DNA of 64,000 nt from Streptantibioticus rubrisoli (GTDB taxonomy: Bacteria; Actinomycetota; Actinomycetes; Streptomycetales; Streptomycetaceae). The position numbers and the translations under genes are program-made. The stretch is taken from contig NZ_JANFNH010000004.1 in the NCBI RefSeq assembly GCF_024436055.1, positions 186,001 through 250,000 on the forward strand, in the 5' to 3' direction. Of this stretch, positions 32,170-41,384 are shown in pieces; within the stretch, counting starts at the first letter, position 1; every line of letters starts with the position of its first letter. The notes beneath the pieces were generated by a model, which did no database searches, was not told where the DNA came from, and saw only the letters and a list, made by a program, of their open reading frames with translations.

Positions 32170-32449
32170 GGTGCTACTGCCCTTGGGTCCGGCTTGTCGT
32201 GGTGCGCGGTTGCGTGTGGCGAGCCTAGTGGGCAGCGGTGTCGGTGGGGAGAATGCCCGGCGATCAACGGGTGTACCGGCCGCTACCCGGACGAACTTCT
32301 TCACAAACTTCTGTCAGCCTGCGGCAACACAGGAAAAACATCGGTCAGGTGGCGGCCTCGCAGGATAATTGTGTGAGAAGCCTCTTGAGGGAAAGAACTT
32401 CAGACGGATACGGTGTCTTAACGCAAGGTTCTCCTGTGGAGGAGGGGTC

Positions 32450-33835
32450 ATGAGGGAAAATCTTCTGTCTGTCGCGACGGGTGGTGCCGACGGCGTCGTG
32501 CAGCACCCGTCGTGGGCAGTGCTGAAGACGGCGGTCGAGACCATTCGGCCGTGGCAGGAGAAGGACGGTTCCATCGACCTCTCCGCCGACGACGCGCCGG
32601 ACCGCTCGGCGGTGGAAGCCGAGGTGGCGCGCGTGATCGCCGCCGTGGAGGACCTCGCGCCACTGCTGCCGCACGACGCCGCGTACCACGCCGCGCTCGT
32701 GGCGGACCTGCGCCGCTGGGCCGAGAGCGGCTTCGGGGTGCCGGACTTCCTTGACTCCCTGCTGGCCTTCCAGCCCGCCGCCGACCGCCGGGACGGCCTG
32801 GAGCACCTGGTCGTCTTCGCGATGTACACCCAGAACGGCAACCCGAACCGCAACCTCGAAGCGGTCGCGCTGCGCGTGGTGTGGCCCGAGTGGCTCGGCG
32901 AGCTGGAGCGCACCCGCTACGACAACCCCATGTTCGTGCCCATCACCTTCCAGGACTTCACCAGCGGCTACGACACCAACTCGGCCGTGCTGTTCCCGGA
33001 GACGGTCGCGGTACGCGAGGTGCCGGAACGGTTCTCCTGGGGCGGCATCTTCTGCGACCGCGAAGCCGCCCGATTCCGCAAGGTCACCGACGCCGCGGTG
33101 CGCACGCTCGGCCTCGAACTGCCCGAGGACGCCGCCCGGCTCATCGCCGACCAGGAGCTCGCCCAGCAGACGTTCGTGCTGTGGGACCTGATCCACGACC
33201 GCACGCACAGCCACGGCGACCTGCCCTTCGACCCCTTCATGATCAAGCAGCGCGCCCCGTTCTGGATGTACGGGCTCGAAGAGCTGCGCTGCGACCTGAC
33301 CGCCTTCAAGGAAGCCGTGAAGCTGGAGGCCGAGGGCTACGAGCACGGCCGCTACGTGCAGTACGCGATCCTCTTCGACCGTCTCTTCCGGTTCCCGGTC
33401 ACCGGTGACCGGGTGCGCAACTACGACGGTCTCGGCGGGCAGCTGCTCTTCGCGTACCTGCACAAGCACGACGCGGTCCGCTGGACCGACAACACCCTGC
33501 GCATCGACTGGCCACGGGCCACCGAGGCCACCAAGCGGCTGTGCGCCGAGATCGAGAAGCTCTACCGGGACGGCATCGACCGGCCCAAGCTGGTCCACTG
33601 GCTCGCCGCCTACCAGCTGGTATCCAGCCATCTGGCCCCGCACCCGGCGTCCCGTTGGGCCAAGGGCGCGGACGCCCTGGACCTCACTCAGCCGCCGCGC
33701 AAACTCGTGGACGACGTGCTTCCGGACGAATTCCCGCTCAGCATGTTCTATGAGGCACTGGCGAAGAAGCTGCGTGATGTGATCGCCTCGACCAAGGGGA
33801 TCACGGCGGACAGCGCGGTTCGGGTGGCCGCGTGA
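32450..33835 (+). CDS. DUF6421-family protein
   Basis: The 461-residue soluble protein is similar in length and layout to the DUF6421 group of actinomycetes. Notable blocks are FAMYTQNGNPNRNLEAVALRVVWPEWL, LIHDRTHSHGDLPFDPFMIKQR (HDRTHSHG looks like a metal or phosphate site) and RYVQYAILFDRLFRFP. Function unknown. It is cotranscribed with the SDR and threonine aldolase genes, the three overlapping or abutting, a conserved-looking trio. ATG 32450 follows GGAGGAGGGG. Confidence 0.85.
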   Translation: MRENLLSVATGGADGVVQHPSWAVLKTAVETIRPWQEKDGSIDLSADDAPDRSAVEAEVARVIAAVEDLAPLLPHDAAYHAALVADLRRWAESGFGVPDFLDSLLAFQPAADRRDGLEHLVVFAMYTQNGNPNRNLEAVALRVVWPEWLGELERTRYDNPMFVPITFQDFTSGYDTNSAVLFPETVAVREVPERFSWGGIFCDREAARFRKVTDAAVRTLGLELPEDAARLIADQELAQQTFVLWDLIHDRTHSHGDLPFDPFMIKQRAPFWMYGLEELRCDLTAFKEAVKLEAEGYEHGRYVQYAILFDRLFRFPVTGDRVRNYDGLGGQLLFAYLHKHDAVRWTDNTLRIDWPRATEATKRLCAEIEKLYRDGIDRPKLVHWLAAYQLVSSHLAPHPASRWAKGADALDLTQPPRKLVDDVLPDEFPLSMFYEALAKKLRDVIASTKGITADSAVRVAA

Positions 33836-33864
33836 CCCCGGTGGCGGCCAAGGAGGCGGAGGCG

Positions 33865-34623
33865 ATGGCAGTGGGCAACAACAACGGACCGCTGAGCGGT
33901 GCGGTGATCGCGGTGGCCGGGGCGGGCGGACCCGCCGGCAAGGCGACACTGCGGCACCTGGCGGAGCAGGGCGCGCAGGTGGTGGCCGCGGACGCCGACC
34001 CGGAACGGCTGGCGGAGGCGGTCGACGCGGCCCGCTACGCCGCGGGCGGCGCCTACGTCACCGGCGAGACGGTCGACCTGCTCGACCCGGCCGCCGCCCG
34101 CGACTGGGCGGACCGCACCGAGAAGCAGTACCGCCGCATCGACGGCCTGGTCCACCTGGTGGGCGGCTGGCGCGGCTCCGCGACCTTCCCGGAGACCAAG
34201 CTGGAGGACTGGACGGTCCTGAACGACCTGCTGGTCCGTACCGTCCAGCACACCTCGCTCGCCTTCCACGACGCCCTGGTGCGCAGCCCCACCGGCCGCT
34301 ATGTGCTGATCAGCCAGTCCGGCGCGGCCAAGCCCACCGCGGGCAACGCCGCCTACGCCGCCGCCAAGGCCGCCGCCGAGGCGTGGACGCTCGCCCTCGC
34401 CGACTCCTTCCGCAAGGCGGGCGGCGACAGCGGTCCGGTCGCCGCGGCCTCGATCATCGTGATCAAGGCGCTGGTGCACGATGAGATGCGAGCCCAGAAG
34501 CCCGACGCCAAATTCGCCGGATTCACCGATGTCAACGAGCTGGCCAAGGCCATCGCGGACGTCTGGACCCGGCCCGCAGCAGAAGTGAACGGAACCCGCC
34601 TGTGGCTGACGCCCCAACCGTGA
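33865..34623 (+). CDS. Short-chain dehydrogenase/reductase
   Basis: The 252-residue SDR has nucleotide motif AVAGAGGPAGKATLRHLA, catalytic serine region VLISQSG and YxxxK in AYAAAKAAAEAW. ATG 33865 is preferred over GTG 33832 (which overlaps the upstream stop) because AGGAGG at 33851-33856 is well placed. Substrate unknown. Confidence 0.88.
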   Translation: MAVGNNNGPLSGAVIAVAGAGGPAGKATLRHLAEQGAQVVAADADPERLAEAVDAARYAAGGAYVTGETVDLLDPAAARDWADRTEKQYRRIDGLVHLVGGWRGSATFPETKLEDWTVLNDLLVRTVQHTSLAFHDALVRSPTGRYVLISQSGAAKPTAGNAAYAAAKAAAEAWTLALADSFRKAGGDSGPVAAASIIVIKALVHDEMRAQKPDAKFAGFTDVNELAKAIADVWTRPAAEVNGTRLWLTPQP

Positions 34624-35702
34624 CAGAACAGCACGCCACCGACGCCGTCCGGCGGCACGACCCGCACGCGCGCGCCTTCGCCAGTGACAACTACGCGGGC
34701 GCGCACCCTGAGGTGCTGGCCGCACTCGCCCTCGCCAACGGCGGCCATCAGATCGCCTACGGCGAGGACGAGTACACCGCGCATCTGCAGGAGGTCTTCC
34801 GCCGCCACTTCGGCCCGCGCGCCGAAGCGTTCCCGGTCTTCAACGGCACCGGAGCCAACGTCACCGCGCTACAGGCGGTCACCAACCGCTGGGGCGCGGT
34901 GATCTGCGCCGCCACCTCCCACATCAACGTGGACGAGTGCGGCGCGCCGGAGCGCGTCGGCGGGCTGAAACTGCTGCCGGTGGCCACCGAGGACGGCAAG
35001 CTCACCCCCGAACTGATCGACACCGAGGCCTGGGGCTTCGACGACGAGCACCGCGCCCAGCCGCAGGTCGTCTCGATCGCCCAGACCACCGAGCTGGGCA
35101 CCTGCTACACCCCGCAGGAGATCCGGGCGATAGCCGAACGGGCCCATGAACGTGGGATGTTGGTGCATCTCGACGGCGCCCGGCTGTCAAACGCCGCGGC
35201 CACACTGGGCGTTCCGTTCGCGGAGTTCACCAGCGACGTGGGCGTGGACATCCTCAGCTTCGGCGGCACCAAGAACGGCCTGCTGTTCGGTGAGTGCGTC
35301 GTCGTGCTCAACCACGACCGGGTGCCGACCGCGACGATGAAGTACCTGCGCAAGCTGTCCATGCAGTTGGCGTCCAAGATGCGCTTCGTCTCGGTACAGT
35401 TCGAGGCGCTGCTCGCCGGCGACCTGTGGCTGCGCAGCGCCCGGCACGCCAACGCCATGGCGACCCGGCTCGCGGCGGCCGTCTCCGGCATCGACGGGGT
35501 GACGGTGGTGCGGCCGGTGCAGTCCAACGCGGTCTTCGCGACCATGCCCCTAGAGGTCACCGAGCGGCTGCAGAAGCGCTTCCGCTTCTACACCTGGAAC
35601 CAGGCGACCGGCGAAGTGCGGTGGATGTGCTCGTTCGACACCACCGAGGCGGATGTGGACGCCTTCGCGGCGGCGGTCGCCGAGGAGATGGCGGCGGCGT
35701 AG
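34602..35702 (+). CDS. Low-specificity L-threonine aldolase family, PLP-dependent
   Basis: The 366-residue fold-type I enzyme has the substrate loop FASDNYAGAHPEVLAALA, VFNGTGANVTAL, VHLDGARLSNAA and the PLP lysine in SFGGTKNGLLFG. It cleaves threonine or allo-threonine to glycine and acetaldehyde, or related beta-hydroxy amino acids. It starts at GTG 34602, overlapping the SDR gene by 22 bases. The SDR/aldolase pairing could handle beta-hydroxy amino acids. Confidence 0.92.
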   Translation: MADAPTVTEQHATDAVRRHDPHARAFASDNYAGAHPEVLAALALANGGHQIAYGEDEYTAHLQEVFRRHFGPRAEAFPVFNGTGANVTALQAVTNRWGAVICAATSHINVDECGAPERVGGLKLLPVATEDGKLTPELIDTEAWGFDDEHRAQPQVVSIAQTTELGTCYTPQEIRAIAERAHERGMLVHLDGARLSNAAATLGVPFAEFTSDVGVDILSFGGTKNGLLFGECVVVLNHDRVPTATMKYLRKLSMQLASKMRFVSVQFEALLAGDLWLRSARHANAMATRLAAAVSGIDGVTVVRPVQSNAVFATMPLEVTERLQKRFRFYTWNQATGEVRWMCSFDTTEADVDAFAAAVAEEMAAA

Positions 35703-35779
35703 TCCGGCGCGGGGATGTGGCCGGTTCGGCGCGGCCGGGCTCTGGCGTGGCCGCTCGCCGTCGCGGCTCAGGCAACGCC

Positions 35780-36514
35780 CTATGCCCGGCCCGCTGTCGA
35801 AGCGGCCGCATCCTCGGCGGTAGGCGCCGTGCCGCCCAGGTGGGCGGGGAGCCACCAGGCGCCGTGGGCGTCCTTCGGGCGGACCGGGTACGCCTGTTGG
35901 GCCGACTCCAGCAACTCCTGTACGCGGCAGCGCAGTCGCTCGGTGAGCGACTCGGCGTTCTCCTCGGGCGCCGCGGTCAGCGGCGCACCGACCCGTAGCG
36001 TGATCGGGAAGCGGTGCCTGCCGAGCCGCCGCGGGCGGCCCTTCGTCCACATCCGCTGGGTGCCCCACAACGCCATCGGCAGCAGCGGAACGCCCGCCTC
36101 CTGAGCCAGCCGTGCGGCACCGGACTTGAAGCTCTTGAGCGTGAACGAACGGGAGATCGTCGCCTCGGGGAAGACCCCGATGATCTCGCCGGACCGCAGC
36201 GCCCGCAGCGCGTTCTCGTACGCGTGCACCCCGCGCTCCCGGTCCACCGGAATGTGCTTCATCGCCCGCATCAGCGGCCCGGAGACCTTGTGCCGGAAGA
36301 CCGACTCCTTGGCCATGAAACGCACCAGACGCTTCGCGGGGCGGGCGGCCAACCCGCAGAAGACGAAGTCCAGATAGCTGATGTGGTTGCTGACCAGCAC
36401 CGCGCCGCCGCGCCGCGGCACATGCTCGGTACCCGCTATGTCGAAGCGCAGGCCCTGCACCTGGAACATGGTGCGGGCGAAGCCGATGACCGGCGGGTAC
36501 ACGAGTTCAGCCAC
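35780..36514 (-). CDS. 1-acyl-sn-glycerol-3-phosphate acyltransferase (PlsC family)
   Basis: The 244-residue membrane-associated acyltransferase has NHISYLDF (the HxxxxD motif), GVFPEATIS in place of the usual FPEGTRS and a lipid-facing N-terminus. It makes phosphatidic acid or a related acylated lipid. The C-terminal tail is Ala-rich. Confidence 0.88.
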   Translation of the reverse strand: MAELVYPPVIGFARTMFQVQGLRFDIAGTEHVPRRGGAVLVSNHISYLDFVFCGLAARPAKRLVRFMAKESVFRHKVSGPLMRAMKHIPVDRERGVHAYENALRALRSGEIIGVFPEATISRSFTLKSFKSGAARLAQEAGVPLLPMALWGTQRMWTKGRPRRLGRHRFPITLRVGAPLTAAPEENAESLTERLRCRVQELLESAQQAYPVRPKDAHGAWWLPAHLGGTAPTAEDAAASTAGRA

Positions 36515-36819
36515 GTCGGGGACACCTCTCGGGTCGGCGGTTACGCGGCCGTAGGTATCAGGGCCGTCGCAGGATGGTGCCCCGTCAACGCGTGCGTTGT
36601 CATCCGCAGTGCCCGCAATCCGGGGAGATTCTTCTCACGTGGCGGCCCGACGCGGCCGTACGCGCACTTCGCGGCCATCGCGGTGGCCGAACGTCGCGTC
36701 GCGGAACGCGGCGGCCCGGTGTGCCCGCTGCCGGGGCCGGGAATCATCGCGGGTCCGGTGAACGCTGCACTCGTGCGAGAGGGGAAGATGGTGCCGGTGG
36801 CGGGACGGAAGGGACGCGG
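36515..36819. other. Intergenic region plsC / thioredoxin
   Basis: These 305 bases hold the divergent promoters. The plus strand is open through part of it (a segment reading YAHFAAIAVAERRVAERGG) but has no credible start or family match. I see no operator. Confidence 0.4.
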
Positions 36820-37152
36820 ATGCGGGAGAAGGACGGGGCGCGGTGGCTGACGGCGGCCGAGATCGGTGAGCCGCTCGGCGCGCGGGCCACGCTGGTCCAG
36901 TTCTCCAGTGCCTTCTGCGCGCCCTGCCGGGCCACCCGTCGCACGCTGACCGAAGTGGCCGCCATGGTCGACGGGGTGGCGCATGTGGAGATCGACGCCG
37001 AAGCCCATCTCGACCTGGTACGCAGACTGTCGGTGGCGAGGACGCCGACCGTCTTCGTGCTCGACGCCCGAGGTGTGATCACGCGGCGCGCCACCGGCCA
37101 GCCGCGCAAGGCGGATGTGATCGCGGCGCTCGGTGCGGTGGTGGAGGCGTGA
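36820..37152 (+). CDS. Thioredoxin-like protein
   Basis: The 110-residue thioredoxin fold has redox motif CAPC in FSSAFCAPCRATRR near residue 33 and the cis-proline in RTPTVFVLD. The CAPC centre and short length resemble actinobacterial thioredoxin-like reductases. ATG 36820 follows GGAAGGGA. Confidence 0.9.
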   Translation: MREKDGARWLTAAEIGEPLGARATLVQFSSAFCAPCRATRRTLTEVAAMVDGVAHVEIDAEAHLDLVRRLSVARTPTVFVLDARGVITRRATGQPRKADVIAALGAVVEA

Positions 37153-37241
37153 ACCGACCGATGCCGGAGCCCGCCGTGATCCACATCCCATATACGGAAC
37201 CGCCCTTGACGCAGCGCCTCCTGAATCGACAGCCTGACGTT

Positions 37242-37322
37242 ATGTCGAAGGGTGTCCTTCTCCATGAGCGAGCCGACGTCGACTCCGGTCGGCACGCCGA
37301 TGCGCGTTGTCCGGGCCGTTGA
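37242..37322 (+). CDS. Possible cysteine-type leader peptide upstream of flavin reductase
   Basis: ATG 37242 opens 26 codons ending TGA at 37320-37322. The second half, RADVDSGRHADARCPGR, keeps the spacing of the R-x-x-x-D-x-x-R-x-x-x-x-x-C leader pattern seen better at 18469-18552, but lacks the usual His, Leu and Ser. It sits 53 bases before the flavin reductase start. Regarded as a degenerate member of the sulfur leader-peptide family. Confidence 0.5.
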   Translation: MSKGVLLHERADVDSGRHADARCPGR

Positions 37323-37375
37323 GCACCTCTGACGGCCATTCAGTTCCGGCTCGACCGCGTCAGAAGGACAACTCC

Positions 37376-37879
37376 ATGACTGCCTCGACCGATCTCGGTT
37401 CCGCCGCCTCCGCGACCGATGTCTTCCGCTCGGTCTTCCGACGGCACGCCGCCGGGGTCGCGGTGATCACGGCGGCCGGTGCCCGGCCGGTCGGCTTCAC
37501 CGCCACCTCGCTCACCTCCGTCGCCGCGGAACCCCCGCTGCTCTCCTTCGGCATCAGCGTCGGCTCGTCGAGTTGGCCGACGGTGTCCGCGGCCGAGTAC
37601 GTCGGTGTGCATGTCCTCGGTGAACACCAGGAGGAGTTGGCCGCGACGTTCGCCCGCAGCGGCGCGGACCGGTTCGGGCCGCCCACCGTCTGGCGCGGCG
37701 GCCCGCACGGTGTGCCGCTGCTGGACGGTGTCTGCGCATGGCTGGTGTGCCGGGTGGTGGGCCGCGTCCCAGCCGGTGACCACCGGATAGTGGTGGCCGA
37801 GGCCGTGCACGGCGATCCGCACGGTCCCGGCCGCCCGCTGCTGTACCACCAGGGGCGCTTCAACGCCCTGCGGCACTGA
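37376..37879 (+). CDS. Flavin reductase-like FMN-binding protein
   Basis: The 167-residue split-barrel flavin reductase has the conserved FRRHAAGVAVITA, PVGFTATSLTSVAAEPPLLSFGI (FMN site) and a final GRPLLYHQGRF. It supplies reduced FMN to two-component monooxygenases. With a possible sulfur leader peptide upstream, it is a candidate partner for the SfnB/DszC-like monooxygenase at 23630. ATG 37376 follows AGAAGGA. Confidence 0.9.
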   Translation: MTASTDLGSAASATDVFRSVFRRHAAGVAVITAAGARPVGFTATSLTSVAAEPPLLSFGISVGSSSWPTVSAAEYVGVHVLGEHQEELAATFARSGADRFGPPTVWRGGPHGVPLLDGVCAWLVCRVVGRVPAGDHRIVVAEAVHGDPHGPGRPLLYHQGRFNALRH

Positions 37880-38127
37880 AACCTCCCCGCTGCGACCCAC
37901 TGCCGGGCGTCGGCAAGGTCACAGTTCAACGGCCTTGCGGAGTGGGAATCGGCCGAGTGTACTGGCGAGTAATATTTCGGTTGGAGCGCCTAGCAGTCCC
38001 CGGCCGAAAGACGCCGTCGAAGGCGCCTATGCTGCCTTCACAGGGCAGTTACTGGGTTCCACGGCCCACGACGCCGGTGCTGGTGTCGCGGCCCGGACCG
38101 CCGAACCGATGCAGTAGGAGAGCAGGC

Positions 38128-38913
38128 GTGAGCTTGAGGATCGTAGTCGCTGTGAAGTACGTGCCCGACGCCACGGGCGACCGTCACTTCGCCGAGGACC
38201 TGACCACCGACCGCGACGCCGTGGACGGCCTGCTGTCGGAGCTGGACGAGTACGCGGTCGAGCAGGCGCTGCAGATCGCCGAGGAAGCCGACGACGCCGA
38301 GATCACCGTGCTGACCGTCGGCCCCGAGGACGCCAAGGACGCCCTGCGCAAGGCGCTGTCCATGGGCGCCGACCAGGCCGTGCACGTGGAGGACGACGCC
38401 CTGCACGGCACCGACGCGCTTGGCACCTCGCTGGTGCTGGCCAAGGCCATCGAGCACGTCGGCTACGACCTGGTGGTGTGCGGCATGGCCTCCACCGACG
38501 GCACCATGGGCGTCGTCCCCGCGATGCTCGCCGAGCGCCTCGGCGTCCCGCAGGTCACGCTGCTGTCCGAGGTCAAGGTCGAGGACGGCAAGGTCACCGG
38601 CCGCCGTGACGGCGACGCCGCCAGCGAGCAGCTCGAGGCGTCGCTGCCCGCAGTGGTGTCCGTGACCGACCAGTCGGGCGAGGCCCGCTACCCGTCATTC
38701 AAGGGCATCATGGCCGCTAAGAAGAAGAAGGTCGAGTCGCTCGACCTGTCGGACCTCGGCATCGAGGAGGACGAGGTCGGCCTCGCCGGTGCCTGGACCA
38801 AGGTCGACAGCGCGGCCGAGCGCCCGGCCCGCACCAAGGGCACGATCATCACGGACGAGGGCGAGGGCGGCAAGCAGCTTGCCGCGTTCCTCGCGGAGCA
38901 GAAGTTCATCTGA
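38128..38913 (+). CDS. etfB: Electron transfer flavoprotein beta subunit
   Basis: The 261-residue EtfB/FixA has the start SLRIVVAVKYVPD, an AMP-site region and the beta-subunit signature VCGMASTDGTMGVVPAMLAERLG near residues 114-136. It pairs with EtfA to carry electrons from acyl-CoA dehydrogenases. GTG 38128 follows TAGGAGAG. The alpha-subunit gene is 55 bases downstream. Confidence 0.96.
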   Translation: MSLRIVVAVKYVPDATGDRHFAEDLTTDRDAVDGLLSELDEYAVEQALQIAEEADDAEITVLTVGPEDAKDALRKALSMGADQAVHVEDDALHGTDALGTSLVLAKAIEHVGYDLVVCGMASTDGTMGVVPAMLAERLGVPQVTLLSEVKVEDGKVTGRRDGDAASEQLEASLPAVVSVTDQSGEARYPSFKGIMAAKKKKVESLDLSDLGIEEDEVGLAGAWTKVDSAAERPARTKGTIITDEGEGGKQLAAFLAEQKFI

Positions 38914-38968
38914 GCCGCCGAGCCGCCTTCCCAACGCCCCTTTCTTTCACGTGCAGGAGAGCAATCCC

Positions 38969-39931
38969 ATGGGTGAAGTCCTCGTCTACGTCGACCACGT
39001 GGACGGCGCCGTCCGCAAGCCGACCCTCGAACTGCTGACCCTGGCCCGCCGGATCGGCGAGCCCGTCGCCGTGCACCTCGGCGCGGGTGCCGACACCGCC
39101 GCGGCCACCCTGGCCGAGCACGGCGCCGCCAAGGTGCTCGCCGCCGACCTCCCGGTGTTCGCCGAGTACCTGGTGGTACCCAAGGTGGACGCCCTGGAGC
39201 AGGCCGTCGCCGCCGTCTCGCCGATCGCCGTCCTCGTACCGTCCTCCGCCGAGGGCAAGGAGATCGCCGCCCGCCTCGCGGTGCGCCTCGGCTCCGGCAT
39301 CATCACCGACGCGGTGGACCTGGAGGCCGGCGAGGACGGTCCGGTCGCCACGCAGTCGGTGTTCGCCGCGGCGTTCACCACCAAGTCCCGGGTCACCAAG
39401 GGCGTTCCGGTGATCACCGTCAAGCCCAACTCGGCCGCCCCGGAGGTCGCCCCGGCCGCGGGCACCGTGGAGCAGCTGGCGGTGACCGTGGGCGAGAAGT
39501 CCACCGGCACCAAGGTCGTCTCGCGCACCCCGCGCGAGTCCACCGGCCGCCCCGAGCTGACCGAGGCCGCGATCGTGGTCTCCGGCGGTCGCGGTGTCAA
39601 CGGCGCCGAGAACTTCAAGGTCATCGAGGACCTCGCCGACTCGCTCGGCGCGGCCGTCGGTGCCTCCCGTGCCGCGGTGGACGCCGGTTGGTACCCGCAC
39701 AGCAACCAGGTCGGCCAGACCGGCAAGTCCGTCTCGCCGCAGCTGTACATCGCCTCCGGTATCTCCGGCGCGATCCAGCACCGGGCGGGCATGCAGACCT
39801 CGAAGACCATCGTGGCCATCAACAAGGACCCCGAGGCCCCGATCTTCGAGTTGGTCGACTACGGCGTGGTCGGCGACCTCTTCGAGGTCGTCCCGCAGCT
39901 GACCGAGGAGGTCAAGGCCCGCAAGGGCTGA
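38969..39931 (+). CDS. etfA: Electron transfer flavoprotein alpha subunit
   Basis: The 320-residue EtfA/FixB has the C-terminal FAD domain with VSGGRGVNGAENFKVIEDLA, GASRAAVDAGWYPHSNQVGQTGKSV, LYIASGISGAIQHRAGM and AINKDPEAPIFE. It forms the ETF heterodimer with EtfB. Full length for the family. Confidence 0.96.
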   Translation: MGEVLVYVDHVDGAVRKPTLELLTLARRIGEPVAVHLGAGADTAAATLAEHGAAKVLAADLPVFAEYLVVPKVDALEQAVAAVSPIAVLVPSSAEGKEIAARLAVRLGSGIITDAVDLEAGEDGPVATQSVFAAAFTTKSRVTKGVPVITVKPNSAAPEVAPAAGTVEQLAVTVGEKSTGTKVVSRTPRESTGRPELTEAAIVVSGGRGVNGAENFKVIEDLADSLGAAVGASRAAVDAGWYPHSNQVGQTGKSVSPQLYIASGISGAIQHRAGMQTSKTIVAINKDPEAPIFELVDYGVVGDLFEVVPQLTEEVKARKG

Positions 39932-39944
39932 CCGTCCGTGCCGA

Positions 39945-39974
39945 GGGGCCACGCGGAACGCTCCGCGTGGCCCC
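39945..39974. terminator. Strong bidirectional terminator after etfBA
   Basis: GGGGCCACGCGGA (39945-39957) pairs perfectly over 13 bases with TCCGCGTGGCCCC (39962-39974) across a four-base loop. It sits between etfA and the convergent PLP lyase gene and can serve both. Confidence 0.88.
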
Positions 39975-39999
39975 TTCGTGCTGTTCCGGTTTGCGCTGT

Positions 40000-41175
40000 T
40001 CAGGCCTGGCGCATGGCCTGGTCCAGATCCTCGTAGAGGTCCTCCACGTCCTCCAGGCCCACCGACACCCGCAGGATCGAGGCGTTCGGCTTGGCCTCCG
40101 CCGCCACCGGGCGGTGGGTGAGCGCCGCCGGGTGCTGGATCAGCGTGTCCACACCGCCCAGCGACACCGCGTGCGTGATCAGCTGGCAGCCCGCCGCCGT
40201 CGCGGCCGCCGCACGGTAACCGCCGCGCACGGCAAGGGAGATGACCGCGCCCGGGCCGGACATCTGACGGCCTATCAGGCCAGCTGGGTCGCACTCGGGC
40301 AGGCCGGGGTAGAAGGCCCGCTCGACGGCGGGGTGTTCGGCCAGCCGGGCCGCCAACTTGTGTGCCGACGCGGACTGGTGGCGGATCCGCAGTGGCAGCG
40401 TCTGCAGGCCGCGGTGCAGCAGGTACCCGGCCAGGGGGTGCAGGATGCCGCCGGTCAGGGCGCGTACCGGGCGCAGCCGCCGTGCCCACTCGGCGTTCGT
40501 CGCCACCACTCCGGCGAGCACGTCGCCATGGCCGCCGAGGTACTTCGTCGCGCTGTGCACCACCAGCGTGGCGCCGTGCCGGGCGGGTTGCTGGAGCACG
40601 GGCGTGGCGAAGGTGTTGTCCACCAGCAGTGGCACATCCCCGCACCGCTCGGCCACGGCGGCCAGGTCGACCAGCTCCAGGGTGGGGTTGGCCGGAGTCT
40701 CCACGACCACCAGACCGGTGTCGGGGCGCAGCGCCTCGGCGATCCGGTCCGGCTGCGCCCAGGTCACCTCGGTGCCCAGCAGTCCGGTGGCCAGCAGGTG
40801 GTCCGTGCCGCCGTACAGCGGGCGGACGGCCACCACATGGCCCTTGCCCTCGGCGCGGGCGGCGAGCACGCAGGCGGTGATGGCGGCCATGCCGGAGGAG
40901 AAGGCCACCGCCTCGGCGCAGCCCTCCAGCTCGGCCAGTGCCTCCTCGAACCGGGCGGTCGTCGGGTTCCACAACCGCTGGTAGACGTGGCTGCCGCCGT
41001 CGAACGGAGTGCCGCCGGTCGCCAGTGCCTCGTAGCTCTCGCCGCCGATCTCGACGTCCGGCAGCGGGTTGGTCGTCGACAGGTCGACGGGCGGCACATG
41101 CACGCCCAGTGTGCGCAGGTCCCCGCGTCCGGCGTGTACGGCGGCGGTGTCCGGGCGAAGTGCGGTCGGCTGCAT
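40000..41175 (-). CDS. Cys/Met-metabolism PLP enzyme (cystathionine/methionine gamma-lyase family)
   Basis: The 391-residue fold-type I enzyme has PLP tyrosine and arginine in SHVYQRLWNPT, GMAAITA, DNTFATPVLQQP and the Schiff-base lysine in VVHSATKYLGGHGD. A conserved SLGGVDTLIQHPA follows. It is a gamma-lyase or gamma-synthase on cystathionine, methionine or homocysteine. The divergent Lrp-type regulator next to it is the arrangement known for methionine gamma-lyase genes, which favours amino acid catabolism. Confidence 0.9.
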   Translation of the reverse strand: MQPTALRPDTAAVHAGRGDLRTLGVHVPPVDLSTTNPLPDVEIGGESYEALATGGTPFDGGSHVYQRLWNPTTARFEEALAELEGCAEAVAFSSGMAAITACVLAARAEGKGHVVAVRPLYGGTDHLLATGLLGTEVTWAQPDRIAEALRPDTGLVVVETPANPTLELVDLAAVAERCGDVPLLVDNTFATPVLQQPARHGATLVVHSATKYLGGHGDVLAGVVATNAEWARRLRPVRALTGGILHPLAGYLLHRGLQTLPLRIRHQSASAHKLAARLAEHPAVERAFYPGLPECDPAGLIGRQMSGPGAVISLAVRGGYRAAAATAAGCQLITHAVSLGGVDTLIQHPAALTHRPVAAEAKPNASILRVSVGLEDVEDLYEDLDQAMRQA

Positions 41176-41234
41176 TGGCGGTCCTCTGTCTGCGGTTTTC
41201 GGGCTGCGGTGGTTCTTTTGGCCTGCGGTGATGT

Positions 41235-41277
41235 GCGGCCTGCGGCGGTGCGCGGCCTGCGGCGGTGCGCGGCTCGG
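41235..41277. repeat. 17-base tandem repeat, 2.5 copies, in the lyase/Lrp promoter region
   Basis: The unit GCGGCCTGCGGCGGTGC occurs at 41235-41251 and 41252-41268, then a partial copy to 41277. More degenerate TGCGG-rich copies precede it. It lies between the divergent lyase and Lrp genes, where a multimeric Lrp could bind arrays. Confidence 0.85.
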
Positions 41278-41384
41278 GCCATGGTGAAGAAAACGGCGCC
41301 TGGAGTGGTGGGACGTCGCAGATAATTCGCGGATCGGCCGGTGGGCCTTGGCAATGTGCGGTGTCAAGGGTCATTCTCGGCCGT

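Noticed and set aside
38906-41374. 822-codon minus-strand frame
   Set aside because: It runs antisense to etfA and out of frame through the PLP lyase; low-complexity Arg/Gly/Ala content.
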